Assembly (NCBI RefSeq): GCF_027571385.1
Contig: NZ_CP085636.1
Span: 2,480,001 to 2,544,000 of the forward strand
Reading direction: 5' to 3'
Source: Shewanella sp. MTB7
Lineage (GTDB): Bacteria > Pseudomonadota > Gammaproteobacteria > Enterobacterales > Shewanellaceae
DNA length: 64,000 nt
The translations under genes were made by a program, and so were the position numbers. Shown in pieces: positions 9,681-18,095 of the stretch; the first letter of the stretch is position 1; each line of letters begins with the position of its first letter. The notes below the pieces were generated by a model. It did no database searches, had not been told where the DNA came from, and worked only from the letters and a program-made list of their open reading frames with translations.

Positions 9681-10277
9681 CTACAACACCTTTTCAATCC
9701 AAGGTATGACAAACTCTGCGATGTCATTTTGGGCGAATGCATTAGGGTGAATACCATCTCTTTGCATATATTCTGGTTTGGTCGCTATCTCTGTCATAAA
9801 AAATGGCATCAGGGTAATTTGATGTTCGACAGCTAGATCGGCATAGACTTGATTAAACATTTTTGCATATCGAGGGCCGTAATTTGGTGGCACCATGATC
9901 TCAGAAAGGAGAACCTGACTCCCTTGAGACTTAGCTAAAGTAATTATTTTTGTAAGATTTTCTTTCAGTTGTTGGGGTGTAAAACCTCTCAATCCATCAT
10001 TTCCTCCTAGCTCGACTAAAATGAGTTCAGGCTGGACAGAGTCAAGCAGGGCGGGGAGTCTACGTAATCCTCCGGCTGTCGTTTCACCACTCACTGAGCC
10101 ATTAATTATCTCATGTTGTGGCATTTTTCCCTGCATTAAATGTACCCAACCTCGTTCTTCGTCGACACCATAACTTGCACTTAGGCTATCACCTAGGATT
10201 AATATAGGTGCAGCGTTCAGTTGTGAACACGTTAGAATGGCCGCAAAGCCCATTAGGGTAAGCGAACGTTTAAGCAC
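9681..10277 (-). CDS. tesA: TesA, periplasmic thioesterase I / lysophospholipase L1 / arylesterase
   Basis: This SGNH (GDSL) hydrolase has 198 residues, close to E. coli TesA. Block I is ILILGDSLSASYG with the Ser nucleophile, block III is VELGGNDGL, and block V is DGIHPN with the catalytic Asp and His. An N-terminal signal peptide (MLKRSLTLMGFAAIL, cleavage after an NAA-type site) points to the periplasm. The GTG at 10277 is chosen because it gives a complete signal peptide; ATG at 10253 would remove its basic end. The frame stays open further upstream, but there it runs antisense through ybbA and is not gene-like. The gene is divergent from ybbA with only 19 bases between the start codons, the same neighbourhood as in E. 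coli. Confidence 0.92.
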   Translation of the reverse strand: MLKRSLTLMGFAAILTCSQLNAAPILILGDSLSASYGVDEERGWVHLMQGKMPQHEIINGSVSGETTAGGLRRLPALLDSVQPELILVELGGNDGLRGFTPQQLKENLTKIITLAKSQGSQVLLSEIMVPPNYGPRYAKMFNQVYADLAVEHQITLMPFFMTEIATKPEYMQRDGIHPNAFAQNDIAEFVIPWIEKVL

Positions 10278-10296
10278 CAGGCGAGAGAAGGGTTTT

Positions 10297-11037
10297 ATGT
10301 CAGAAATTAATGCAATCACAGTAAAGGGTCTCATAAAGTCAGTGGCCACCCAAGAGGGAGAGCTTACTATCCTCAACGGCATTAATATGGAAGTCAAGCG
10401 GGGAGAGAGTGTTGCGATTTTGGGGCCATCAGGCTCAGGCAAGTCCACGTTACTCGGTTTATTGGCAGCGCTAGATTCGCCAACTGCCGGCGAAATAGTG
10501 CTCGACGGTGAAACACTACAACATATGGATGAGGAGGGCAAGGCTGCACTGAGAAAGAGAAAAGTGAGTTTTATTTTCCAATCATTTATGTTGGTCGACA
10601 CCTTAAATGCACTTGAAAACGTCATGTTACCTGCCGAGCTTGCAGGGATAGACAAGGCCAAAGAGAAAGCCGAGGCGATGTTAACGAGGGTGGGGTTAAG
10701 TCATCGACTGACTCATTTCCCTAATCAACTCTCAGGCGGGGAGCAGCAAAGGGTGGCAATTGCTCGAGCATTTATTTGTGAGCCTAAGGTATTGTTTGCC
10801 GATGAACCTACCGGTAATTTGGATGCAGCCAACAGCCAGAAAGTGGCCGATATGTTGTTTGAGCTTAATCATGAATGTGATACTACCTTAGTGCTTGTGA
10901 CCCATGACTTAGTGTTAGCCAAACGATGTGAACGTCAGTTGCTGATGGACAGTGGCGAGCTGACCGAAAAGAGGGACCAGCCTGAGCGAGAGAGCATTGA
11001 GCCCCCCGTTAGCCTGCATAGTGTGGAGGCTGGGTGA
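10297..11037 (+). CDS. ybbA: YbbA, ABC transporter ATP-binding protein
   Basis: This 246-residue ABC ATPase belongs to the LolD/MacB/FtsE-like group. It has Walker A GPSGSGKST, signature LSGGEQQRVAIARA, Walker B VLFADEPTGNLD and an H-loop in VLVTHD. ATG at 10297 follows a GAGAAGG ribosome-binding site; the frame is open upstream but lacks a site there. Its stop overlaps the ATG of ybbP (TGATG), so the two are translationally coupled and should form one transporter. The tesA-ybbA-ybbP arrangement is conserved in enterics. The transported substrate is not known; lipid or lipoprotein handling has been suggested from the family. Confidence 0.92.
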   Translation: MSEINAITVKGLIKSVATQEGELTILNGINMEVKRGESVAILGPSGSGKSTLLGLLAALDSPTAGEIVLDGETLQHMDEEGKAALRKRKVSFIFQSFMLVDTLNALENVMLPAELAGIDKAKEKAEAMLTRVGLSHRLTHFPNQLSGGEQQRVAIARAFICEPKVLFADEPTGNLDAANSQKVADMLFELNHECDTTLVLVTHDLVLAKRCERQLLMDSGELTEKRDQPERESIEPPVSLHSVEAG

Positions 11038-13502
11038 TGGAAGTACAGTTAGCTTGGCGGCTATTTAAGCGAGAGCTTTTACAAGGACAATTATTACTGA
11101 TCGTGTTGGCGATAACACTGGCGGTGTTATCTGTCACTGGGTTAGCACGAGTAAGTGAACGATTACAGATTGCGATTAACGGGCAAGCATCTAAATTTAT
11201 CGCTGCTGATAGAATTATTAACTCGCCAGTGAAAATTGATGAGTCGATTTTGACTAAGGCTTCCGAGTTGGGCTTAAGTCATGTATCGAGTATGCAGTTT
11301 AACTCTATGGTATTTGCTGATGATAAGTTTCAATTGGTTACCGTGCGGGCAGTCGAAGAGGGATACCCTCTTAAAGGTAAGATAGAGCTTAATGAGAAAG
11401 ACGGAGTTAGCCACTCAGGGCTGCCTAAAGCTGGGTATTTATGGTTTGAAACCCGTTTAGGTGGATTATTAGGGTATCCCCAAGAGCTTGAGCTTGGAAA
11501 TCGACAGTTTAGGCTAAGCGCCGAAATAGCCCGTTTGCCAGATGCGGGTTTTAACCCTTTTGCATCTTCCCCTGTTGTTTTGATGCGGATGGAAGATGTG
11601 GCCAGTACCGGTGTTATTCAGCCCGGCAGTCGAGTGACCTATTTGGCGCAATTTACCGGTGATGAAACGCAGTTAACTGAGTTTGAAACCTATGCTAAGC
11701 CACTGCTTAATAGCTCTCAGCGCTGGGTCGATGTGCAGTCTGGTGATTCACCGATTGCCGATGCTGTTAAGCGTGCTGAACGTTTTTTGCTATTGGCCAG
11801 TCTGCTTGGGATCGCACTCGCCTGTGCTGCGATTGGTATTGCTGCTCAGCGTTACTGTCAACGTCACTATGACGTGGTGGCGATGTTAAAGACGTTTGGC
11901 GCCTCTGCTAAACAGATCCGTACATTATTCGGTGTTCACCTACTGTTAGTGACTTTTTTTGGCGTGATATTAGGTTTGATAGGGGGCTTTGCGCTGGATG
12001 CGGGCATTACGGCTTTTTTACCGGACGAAATAGCTGCTTACTCACCGCCCATGATGAGACCTATATTGTTGGGTCTTGCAACGGGTTTTATCAGCGCCTT
12101 TATGTTTTCAGCTTATCCTCTGATGCGGCTGCTCTCCATTCCCCCTTTACGGGTGTTACAGCGTCAACTTGAAGGTCTGCAGCTTGGTATGTGGCTGCAT
12201 CTGTTACTCAGTCTTTCTGCTATGGCTCTTTTGGGCTATCTTTATTCCAAAAGCCTACCGTTAACCTTGACTGTGGTTGCTGGCGTTTTGTTACTCGGTC
12301 TGTTGCTAAGTGTGTTGGGCTTTTTAATGATCCGCGCAGGGCACAGTGTCGGCATGAAGACCACCAATCCACTGCAGCTGGCTTTGGCTGGTCTGAGACG
12401 ACGAGCTAAACAGAATGCGATTCAGTTAGTGGGTTTTAGCAGCGCTTTAGTGCTATTACTGACGATTCTTGCTTTGCGACAAGATCTGCTCAGTGAGTGG
12501 CAAAATCAGTTACCTGAAAATGCGCCTAATTACTTCTTGGTTAATATCGCACCGGATGAGTCGGAACCATTGGCTGAGTTTCTGGCACAAAATACCGTTA
12601 AAACAACGGATATCTATCCGGTTATTCGAGGTCGTCTGACTGAAATCAATGGTGAGCCCTTAATATCTGGCGAACAGGCTGATGAAGGTGTCGAAGGGCG
12701 ACGTGGGATCTCACGTGAGTTAAACCTCACTTGGCGCGATGCATTACCGGAAAACAACGAGTTGATAGAAGGTGCGTTTAATATCAACGATGATGATGTT
12801 TCCGTTGAGTCGGGCGTTGCAAAGCGCTTAGACATTAAGCTGGGAGACTCGCTCACTTATGTCATCGATAACATAAGTTTAACGGTGAATGTAGGTAGTA
12901 TACGTGAGGTGCACTGGGAGACGCTACAACCTAACTTTTTTATGGTTTTTACTCGGCATTCGCTCGCTTCGTTTGCACATACTTCTATGGCCAGTTTTTA
13001 TTTGGACGAAGGTAATTCAGAGGTGGTGTTACAGATCATAAAGCAGTTTCCGACGGTATCAATTATAGATGTGGGCAATATGATTAAGCAGCTACGCCAG
13101 ATAATTGATCAGGTATCACTGTCGCTAACTTTAGTGTTGGTGCTGGTAGTGCTGGCGAGTAGTTTAGTGATGGTAGCTCAGACGGAAGCGGGGATGGCGA
13201 CAAGACAAAGAGAGCTGGCGGTATTAAGGACCTTCGGCGCTTCAGGTTGGTTACTCAGAATGGCGACCGGTCTTGAGTTTGCGTTACTGGGCGCCATCTC
13301 AGGGCTGTTAGCCGTGATAGTGGCCGAGTTTACCCTCTACTTGCTAAAAACTCAGGTGTTTGAGCTTAATGTGTATATGCATTGGGAGTGGTGGGGCATA
13401 GCCCCTGTGTGTGGTGCGCTTATTGTCGCGCTATTGGGTGTGTGGCGTTGCCGACAGTTATTGAGTAAATCGTGTAGCGAACTGCTGAAAGCCCCAGTTT
13501 AA
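11037..13502 (+). CDS. ybbP: YbbP, ABC transporter permease (FtsX-like)
   Basis: The 821-residue permease has a first membrane helix near residues 18-40, a large periplasmic domain, then membrane helices in two FtsX-type blocks (about 250-370 and 690-815) separated by a middle group of helices and a second periplasmic domain. This double FtsX layout is typical of YbbP. ATG at 11037 is preferred over the GTG three bases earlier because GGAGG lies at a proper distance. It pairs with the ATPase directly upstream. An inverted repeat forms a shared terminator beyond the stop. Confidence 0.9.
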   Translation: MEVQLAWRLFKRELLQGQLLLIVLAITLAVLSVTGLARVSERLQIAINGQASKFIAADRIINSPVKIDESILTKASELGLSHVSSMQFNSMVFADDKFQLVTVRAVEEGYPLKGKIELNEKDGVSHSGLPKAGYLWFETRLGGLLGYPQELELGNRQFRLSAEIARLPDAGFNPFASSPVVLMRMEDVASTGVIQPGSRVTYLAQFTGDETQLTEFETYAKPLLNSSQRWVDVQSGDSPIADAVKRAERFLLLASLLGIALACAAIGIAAQRYCQRHYDVVAMLKTFGASAKQIRTLFGVHLLLVTFFGVILGLIGGFALDAGITAFLPDEIAAYSPPMMRPILLGLATGFISAFMFSAYPLMRLLSIPPLRVLQRQLEGLQLGMWLHLLLSLSAMALLGYLYSKSLPLTLTVVAGVLLLGLLLSVLGFLMIRAGHSVGMKTTNPLQLALAGLRRRAKQNAIQLVGFSSALVLLLTILALRQDLLSEWQNQLPENAPNYFLVNIAPDESEPLAEFLAQNTVKTTDIYPVIRGRLTEINGEPLISGEQADEGVEGRRGISRELNLTWRDALPENNELIEGAFNINDDDVSVESGVAKRLDIKLGDSLTYVIDNISLTVNVGSIREVHWETLQPNFFMVFTRHSLASFAHTSMASFYLDEGNSEVVLQIIKQFPTVSIIDVGNMIKQLRQIIDQVSLSLTLVLVLVVLASSLVMVAQTEAGMATRQRELAVLRTFGASGWLLRMATGLEFALLGAISGLLAVIVAEFTLYLLKTQVFELNVYMHWEWWGIAPVCGALIVALLGVWRCRQLLSKSCSELLKAPV

Positions 13503-13560
13503 GAGGTAAAGTTAACCACTTTTAAGTAAACGAAAGAGTAAACGAAAGAGTAAATAAACC

Positions 13561-13593
13561 AAAAGAGCGATATCAAGACGATACCGCTCTTTT
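13561..13593. terminator. Bidirectional terminator between ybbP and yfcH
   Basis: AAAAGAGCG and CGCTCTTTT arms (with a further ATATC/GATAC pairing) lie between convergent stops and offer T tracts both ways. Just before it, GTAAACGAAAGA is repeated twice in tandem (about 13526-13550). Confidence 0.85.
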
Positions 13594-13607
13594 GTATTTA
13601 AGGACAT

Positions 13608-14525
13608 TTAACTCTCAAGTACATCAGCAAGAGCATAATTTAATTGGGGGTGTTTAAAGGTAAACCCTGCGTCGAGAGACCGTGTTGGTATGACATACTG
13701 GCCTTGTGTTAACAGTTGCGCCATCTCTCCTAACAAGGTGTTGAGAATGAACCCCGGCATAGGAAGGATAGTAGGCCGCGATAGCGCATAGCCCAAGGCT
13801 TTGGAAAACTCGTGGTTGCTGACCGGATGTGGCGCCGTGGCATTAAAAATCCCAGAGCAGGTTTCATGGTTTATTAGGAAAGTGATCAAATCGACTAAAT
13901 CTTGTTGATGTATCCAGCTCATTCCTTGTTTACCTGAGGCGATAGTTCCACCAAGACCGAGCTTAAATGCGGGTAACATTTTAGGCAATGCACCACCAGA
14001 TAATCCCAGTACCAGACCAATACGGATAATGCAGACACGGGTTTGTTCAGATGCGGCGCTTAGGGCAATCTCTTCCCACTTCTGGCATACTATTTGTGGG
14101 AAAGGCAGGTTATCGTTGGCCTTTTTTTGAGGTACCAACAGGCTTTCATCGACACGCTGCTCCTCTCTATCTCCATAGATACCGATAGCCGATGCGCTAA
14201 TGAAGACTGAGGGAGGTATTTGACTTAGTTGAGTGAGTTCGGATAAACGGGTTGTTAGTTCCCAACGACTATTGCAGATCTTCTCTTTTTGAGTATCACT
14301 CCAGCGCTTATTTGCGATAGGTTCACCAGCTAAATTGATAACAACATCAAACTCATCAAGATTTGACATTTCGTCTAAGTTGGCTCTGTATTGATGTTGA
14401 ACTCCTAGTTTTTCTCTGGCTATAGCCGGGTGACGTGAAAGTATACAGAGCTGGTGCTCGCTTTCTAATGCCCTGACAACTTGATGTCCAATGAATCCGC
14501 TGCCTCCGGTGATTAATATTTTCAT
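13608..14525 (-). CDS. yfcH: YfcH, TIGR01777-type NAD(P)-dependent epimerase
   Basis: The 305-residue extended-SDR protein has the N-terminal nucleotide motif GGSGFIG directly after the start, a VVINLAGEPI strand-4 motif, a YGD-containing active-site region and a C-terminal DUF1731-like part (TRSLDAGFTFKHPQL). The start MKILITGG at 14525 fits the family; an upstream ATG (14543) would add six odd residues. It lies downstream of folX on the same strand, the same pairing as folX-yfcH in E. coli. Substrate unknown. Confidence 0.9.
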   Translation of the reverse strand: MKILITGGSGFIGHQVVRALESEHQLCILSRHPAIAREKLGVQHQYRANLDEMSNLDEFDVVINLAGEPIANKRWSDTQKEKICNSRWELTTRLSELTQLSQIPPSVFISASAIGIYGDREEQRVDESLLVPQKKANDNLPFPQIVCQKWEEIALSAASEQTRVCIIRIGLVLGLSGGALPKMLPAFKLGLGGTIASGKQGMSWIHQQDLVDLITFLINHETCSGIFNATAPHPVSNHEFSKALGYALSRPTILPMPGFILNTLLGEMAQLLTQGQYVIPTRSLDAGFTFKHPQLNYALADVLES

Positions 14526-14592
14526 AGCATAGCATCTCATCAAGTTAAAGATTGATATACTTTCAGGATAGCAAAAAGGATCGTTTTGAACT

Positions 14593-14704
14593 ATGTTCGT
14601 TCGCGATATCTAACATTTGTCTTGTAAGGTGTTCAAGTAAGAAAAATCGGTTATGCTCAACTAATGCAACGGTTTGTTTTGGTTCATGGCTGCCGATAAT
14701 TCAC
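14593..14704 (-). pseudogene. Decayed partial copy of folX
   Basis: This stretch matches the 3' half of the intact folX next to it (14843-14947): 47 consecutive bases (14623-14669) are identical to 14872-14918, and similarity continues with scattered changes on both sides. Read on the minus strand it still encodes [15 protein letters not shown], the folX sequence, but has no start and the frame soon degrades. It looks like a remnant of a tandem duplication. Confidence 0.85.
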
Positions 14705-14739
14705 AGCAGCCACCTAACTCATCCAACTAGGTAACGAAA

Positions 14740-15111
14740 TTAATCGTTATTCTTATGATAGCTAAGCTGCATTGAGACCGAATCTGCAAATCTGAGCGCA
14801 TGAGGCTTATCAATTTCCACTTGTGCAAAGTCGACCCAGTCATGTTCGCTGGCGATATCTAGCACTTGTCCTGTAAGGTGTTCAAGTAAGAAAAATCGGT
14901 TATGCTCAACTAATGCAATGATTTTTTTAGTTATCGTGCGATAATTCAATGCGTCATCCATATTGTCGCTATTGCGTGCTTTCTTAGCACAATAGTGAAT
15001 CTCTGCATTGATTAAGACATCTTGTTTATTCTGAGTTTCATCATCCTTAATGCCGATGAATGTACGTAGACGTAGATTTTTAATACGAATTACCGCGATT
15101 TCTGGTTTCAT
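14740..15111 (-). CDS. folX: FolX, dihydroneopterin triphosphate 2'-epimerase
   Basis: The 123-residue protein of the FolB/FolX fold is close to E. coli FolX throughout ([50 protein letters not shown]). FolX epimerises 7,8-dihydroneopterin triphosphate to the monapterin form; FolB aldolases are shorter and lack this N-terminal pattern. The gene is followed on the same strand by the folX remnant and yfcH, and is divergent from the TqsA-like gene across 76 bases. Confidence 0.93.
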   Translation of the reverse strand: MKPEIAVIRIKNLRLRTFIGIKDDETQNKQDVLINAEIHYCAKKARNSDNMDDALNYRTITKKIIALVEHNRFFLLEHLTGQVLDIASEHDWVDFAQVEIDKPHALRFADSVSMQLSYHKNND

Positions 15112-15187
15112 AATTATTACTAGCTCTATGTTGAAGTTGCTACTAAGCCTATCAATGTATTAGTTAATCAAGAAGGGTTTTATTTAA

Positions 15188-16312
15188 ATGCCAAGAATTG
15201 ATACTCAATCGGTTGCCTATAAAGGTTTTGCCATTATGGCTTTTATCGTGATTATTTTAGCTGGTATTAAAGCGGCTAGTCCTATCGTGGTTCCCTTTGT
15301 ATTGTCCGCTTTTATTGCTGTGATCTGTAATCCTGTGATTGTTGGGCTCACTAAGTTGCGCGTTCCAAGGGCGTTAGCCATATTATTGATGATGATATTT
15401 ATCGTGATGATGGGACTATGGCTTGCCCAAGTGGTGGGCAGTTCAATCAACGAGTTTTCCAGCCAACTCCCCCTATATCGAGATCAGCTGGTCGAGCAGT
15501 TTGGCTGGATTATCGGTAAACTGCGTACGTTCAATATCATCATTACCAAAGAGCAGATGCTGGCCTATTTCGATCCTGGCGTGGCATTGTCTATGACGAC
15601 CAATATGCTGACTGGAGTAGGTAGTGTAATGGCTAATCTATTTTTGATCATTTTGACCGTTGTATTTATGTTATTTGAGTCTCAAACCATGCCGAAGAAA
15701 TTGCATTTCGCTCTGGATGATCCAGATATGAGAATGCAGCAGATCGATAAGTTTTTACAGTCAGTTAATCAGTATATGGTGATTAAAACGTTAGTCAGCT
15801 TAGCGACGGGGGTGATAGTAGGTATAGGACTTGCGATTATAGGCGTCGATTACGCGTTGCTATGGGGTGTGGTGGCATTCCTGTTTAACTATATTCCTAA
15901 CATCGGTTCAATTATTGCCGCGATTCCATCTGTATTACTCGCTTTTATTCAGCTTGGCCCAGCAGCGGCAGGTGCGACGGGTTTACTTTATTTAGCCACT
16001 AATATGGTGATGGGTAATGTGATTGAGCCTAAATACATGGGCAGAGGTTTAGGGCTTTCAACACTCGTAGTGTTTTTGTCCTTGATCTTTTGGGGCTGGT
16101 TATTAGGCTCTGTCGGTATGCTGTTATCAGTGCCATTGACCATGATTGTTAAAATAGCATTAGAGTCGAGTAAAGGTGGCAGTTGGTTGGCTATTTTGTT
16201 AGCTGACGATGTGGATGAACTAAAACCTGAGTCTAAGCTAGTGTCCGCATCAGATTCTAAAGCGGAAGTGGCACAGACTGAAGATGTAAAATCTTCAGGA
16301 ATAGCTAAGTAA
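15188..16312 (+). CDS. tqsA: TqsA-like AI-2E family transporter
   Basis: The 374-residue membrane protein has the AI-2E (DUF20) architecture: about eight helices with clusters at residues 15-90, 145-170 and 200-325. The conserved C-terminal segment reads MGRGLGLSTLVVFLSLIFWGWLLG, almost the same as in E. coli TqsA, which exports autoinducer-2. The last 45 residues are a hydrophilic tail rich in Ser, Asp and Lys. TqsA is the best match within the family; the substrate is inferred. Another AI-2E member of a different branch is at 30903-31985. Confidence 0.82.
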   Translation: MPRIDTQSVAYKGFAIMAFIVIILAGIKAASPIVVPFVLSAFIAVICNPVIVGLTKLRVPRALAILLMMIFIVMMGLWLAQVVGSSINEFSSQLPLYRDQLVEQFGWIIGKLRTFNIIITKEQMLAYFDPGVALSMTTNMLTGVGSVMANLFLIILTVVFMLFESQTMPKKLHFALDDPDMRMQQIDKFLQSVNQYMVIKTLVSLATGVIVGIGLAIIGVDYALLWGVVAFLFNYIPNIGSIIAAIPSVLLAFIQLGPAAAGATGLLYLATNMVMGNVIEPKYMGRGLGLSTLVVFLSLIFWGWLLGSVGMLLSVPLTMIVKIALESSKGGSWLAILLADDVDELKPESKLVSASDSKAEVAQTEDVKSSGIAK

Positions 16313-16345
16313 GTCAAATGTTTTTAGTCATAGTAAAAGTTAAAA

Positions 16346-17266
16346 GTGAATTTAATGCAGTTATTTTTTGATGAGTTGAATAAGGTTACTTTAAGCGAAG
16401 AAGTTAATCGGCTTTTTCATGGTCGTGGTGGGGTTTACCCTGGTATGGAGCATCTGTGTGTCGATTGGTTTCCTCCTGTACTGTTATTGACTAGCTTTAA
16501 GCCGTTAGTGGAAGATGAGCTTGCATTAGCAACACAGAGATTATCTCAGTTGTGGTGTGAACAGCGCAGTGCGAATGAAACGATGAATCTCGTTTATCAG
16601 TATCGCAGTGGTGGTCAAACTCATACAGAACTGGTGTCTGGAGAGGTTCCAGAACAGCACACTGTAAGTGAGAATGGTGCCGAGTTCCATGTACACCTTC
16701 TTAGAGGCCAAAACCATGGGCTGTTTTTAGACATGAAGAACGGCAGACAGTGGGTGAGGGAGCATGCGGAGGATAAGAAGGTTTTAAATCTTTTTGCCTA
16801 TACTTGTGCTTTTTCGGTTGCGGCATTGCAGGGCGGGGCAGATAGTGTTGTCAATATTGATATGAGCAAGGGCGCCTTGTCTATCGGTAAACAGAATCAC
16901 CTACTCAATGGTTTTGGCGCAGTAGCGCGTTTTTTTGGTCACGATATTTTTAAATCTTGGGGTAAGCTGACTAAACTTGGGCCTTACGAGATGATCATTG
17001 CCGATCCACCAAGTAATCAAAAAGGAAGCTTCGTTGCGACGAAGGATTACTCTCGGTTATTAAAGCGTTTACCCGAGCTCTTAACGCCCGGTGGCGAGGT
17101 GCTTTTATGCCTTAATGCACCTGAGTTGGGGATTGAGTTCTTGATGAATCAAGTGGAGGAGTACAGTGCTAGTTTGGAGTTTGTCGAACAGTTAGAAAAC
17201 CCTCCAGTGTTTACAGATGTTGACGCGAATAAGGCGTTAAAAGTATTGCGCTATAGACGACTGTAG
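16346..17266 (+). CDS. Class I SAM-dependent methyltransferase, RlmI/RlmK-like
   Basis: The protein has about 306 residues. The C-terminal two thirds form a Rossmann methyltransferase: motif I NLFAYTCAFSVAALQGGA, an acidic SAM contact in NIDMSKGAL and a catalytic-loop motif ADPPS. This pattern belongs to the RNA m5C/m2G methyltransferases of the YccW/RlmI and RlmL-C groups. The N-terminal PUA domain of RlmI is not evident. Start may be GTG 16346 or ATG 16355; neither has a strong ribosome-binding site. An RNA target is inferred from the family. Confidence 0.78.
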   Translation: MNLMQLFFDELNKVTLSEEVNRLFHGRGGVYPGMEHLCVDWFPPVLLLTSFKPLVEDELALATQRLSQLWCEQRSANETMNLVYQYRSGGQTHTELVSGEVPEQHTVSENGAEFHVHLLRGQNHGLFLDMKNGRQWVREHAEDKKVLNLFAYTCAFSVAALQGGADSVVNIDMSKGALSIGKQNHLLNGFGAVARFFGHDIFKSWGKLTKLGPYEMIIADPPSNQKGSFVATKDYSRLLKRLPELLTPGGEVLLCLNAPELGIEFLMNQVEEYSASLEFVEQLENPPVFTDVDANKALKVLRYRRL

Positions 17267-17270
17267 TCAT

Positions 17271-17304
17271 TTCCGCCTATGGCCAGTCTGAGCTCTAGGC
17301 GGAA
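17271..17304. terminator. Hairpin between convergent genes
   Basis: A perfect 9-bp stem TTCCGCCTA/TAGGCGGAA with a 16-base loop directly follows the methyltransferase stop. The following CATTTATTTT is T-rich on the plus strand; on the minus side it could also end the small gene at 17345. Confidence 0.6.
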
Positions 17305-17344
17305 CATTTATTTTGGATAATATAAGGTAAGAGTTAAATTTCCT

Positions 17345-17569
17345 TTAATATCCTAAACGCTCGTGTAATATCGATTGACCATGTGATTCGATAATTATCG
17401 CTATCTTGGATCTATCGACGTTTTGCAGTGATGAGATCTCAAAGAAAAGTTTGTCCTGAACATCATAGGGCATTTTCATCATATCCATGAACATATGTAT
17501 GTTCAAAGAATCACCTTCATCGAATAGATCGACCAATTTCCCTGCTTCAAATTCAACCAGCGCATTCAT
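17345..17569 (-). CDS. Small hypothetical protein, 74 residues
   Basis: I do not recognise a family. The protein is acidic, without signal peptide or membrane helix, and probably mainly helical (FEAGKLVDLFDEGDSLNIHMFMDMM). An AGAGG ribosome-binding site precedes the ATG by about seven bases, and a hairpin follows the stop, so it looks like a genuine single gene. Function unknown. Confidence 0.6.
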   Translation of the reverse strand: MNALVEFEAGKLVDLFDEGDSLNIHMFMDMMKMPYDVQDKLFFEISSLQNVDRSKIAIIIESHGQSILHERLGY

Positions 17570-17920
17570 AATTGCTACCTCTTAATGACCACAACGCTAT
17601 TTATAGATATCCTTTATTGATAGCAGTTGACAAGTCAGAGTCTAGATTTTTTGGCTTTAACACTAGGCTGCTTATCACTAAAGACTATTAAAAACTGAAA
17701 GTCTTTCATGTTTAAGTACATTTTTTAGATCTGTTTTAGCTGTTTTTGTAGTTTTTAGCGTGGAAACTAACACAATACTGAAAGTATTCTGTAACTGCGT
17801 GTCTGCGACTGGTATAATTTAGCAAGAAGTAGATTGAACATCAGCTTCTTCCTCTATTGGCAGAATGTCATCCAAGTAATGACATGCCACAGACCCTACA
17901 AACAGTAATTCGGAGTTGTT
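17570..17920. other. 351-bp gap holding the promoter and leader of the acidic small ORF
   Basis: No longer ORF is seen. It contains an extended -10 promoter at 17810-17818 and, in the presumed leader, two hairpins: AAGAAG/CTTCTT (17824-17829 with 17845-17850) and ATGTCAT/ATGACAT (17865-17871 with 17879-17885). The left part should also hold the promoter of the 74-residue gene. Confidence 0.5.
17810..17818 (+). promoter_or_regulatory. Extended -10 promoter
   Basis: TGGTATAAT is a perfect extended -10 element (TGN plus TATAAT). No good -35 is seen 17 bases upstream, which extended -10 promoters can tolerate. The predicted start near 17825 gives a leader of about 95 bases before the small ORF. 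Confidence 0.6.
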
Positions 17921-18019
17921 ATGGAAGTTCAAGAATATGAAAGCGCATATTACCAAGTACAAGATGAAGTGATTGAGTCTTTACCGGTAGAGATGGATGA
18001 AGAAGCGTTTTTGGATTAA
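17921..18019 (+). CDS. Very acidic small protein, 32 residues
   Basis: The ORF reads MEVQEYESAYYQVQDEVIES and ends in MDEEAFLD: 11 Asp/Glu and no Lys, Arg or His. A CGGAG ribosome-binding site sits five bases before the ATG, an extended -10 promoter lies about 100 bases upstream and a strong terminator follows the stop by about 40 bases. So a complete small transcription unit is present. I know no family for it. It could equally be a leader of a small RNA, but the ribosome-binding site and start fit translation. Confidence 0.6.
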   Translation: MEVQEYESAYYQVQDEVIESLPVEMDEEAFLD

Positions 18020-18053
18020 AGAACAATCTGCTAGTTAATCCAATGACAGCCAG

Positions 18054-18088
18054 TCAAAAAATAGCAACCAATAGGTTGCTATTTTTTG
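18054..18088. terminator. Bidirectional terminator
   Basis: A perfect 10-bp stem AATAGCAACC/GGTTGCTATT with an AATA loop is flanked by an A run on the left and a T run on the right. It serves the small ORF from the left and the lipoprotein gene from the right. Confidence 0.92.
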
Positions 18089-18095
18089 TGCATTT

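Noticed and set aside
10278-10661. Long N-terminal extension of the TesA frame antisense to ybbA
   Set aside because: The extension is low-complexity Ser/Pro/Ala-rich sequence mirroring ybbA codons; TesA has a proper signal peptide start at 10277.
13526-13552. Short tandem GTAAACGAAAGA as a CRISPR or regulatory array
   Set aside because: Only two 12-base units directly before a terminator; no spacers and no cas genes in the window.
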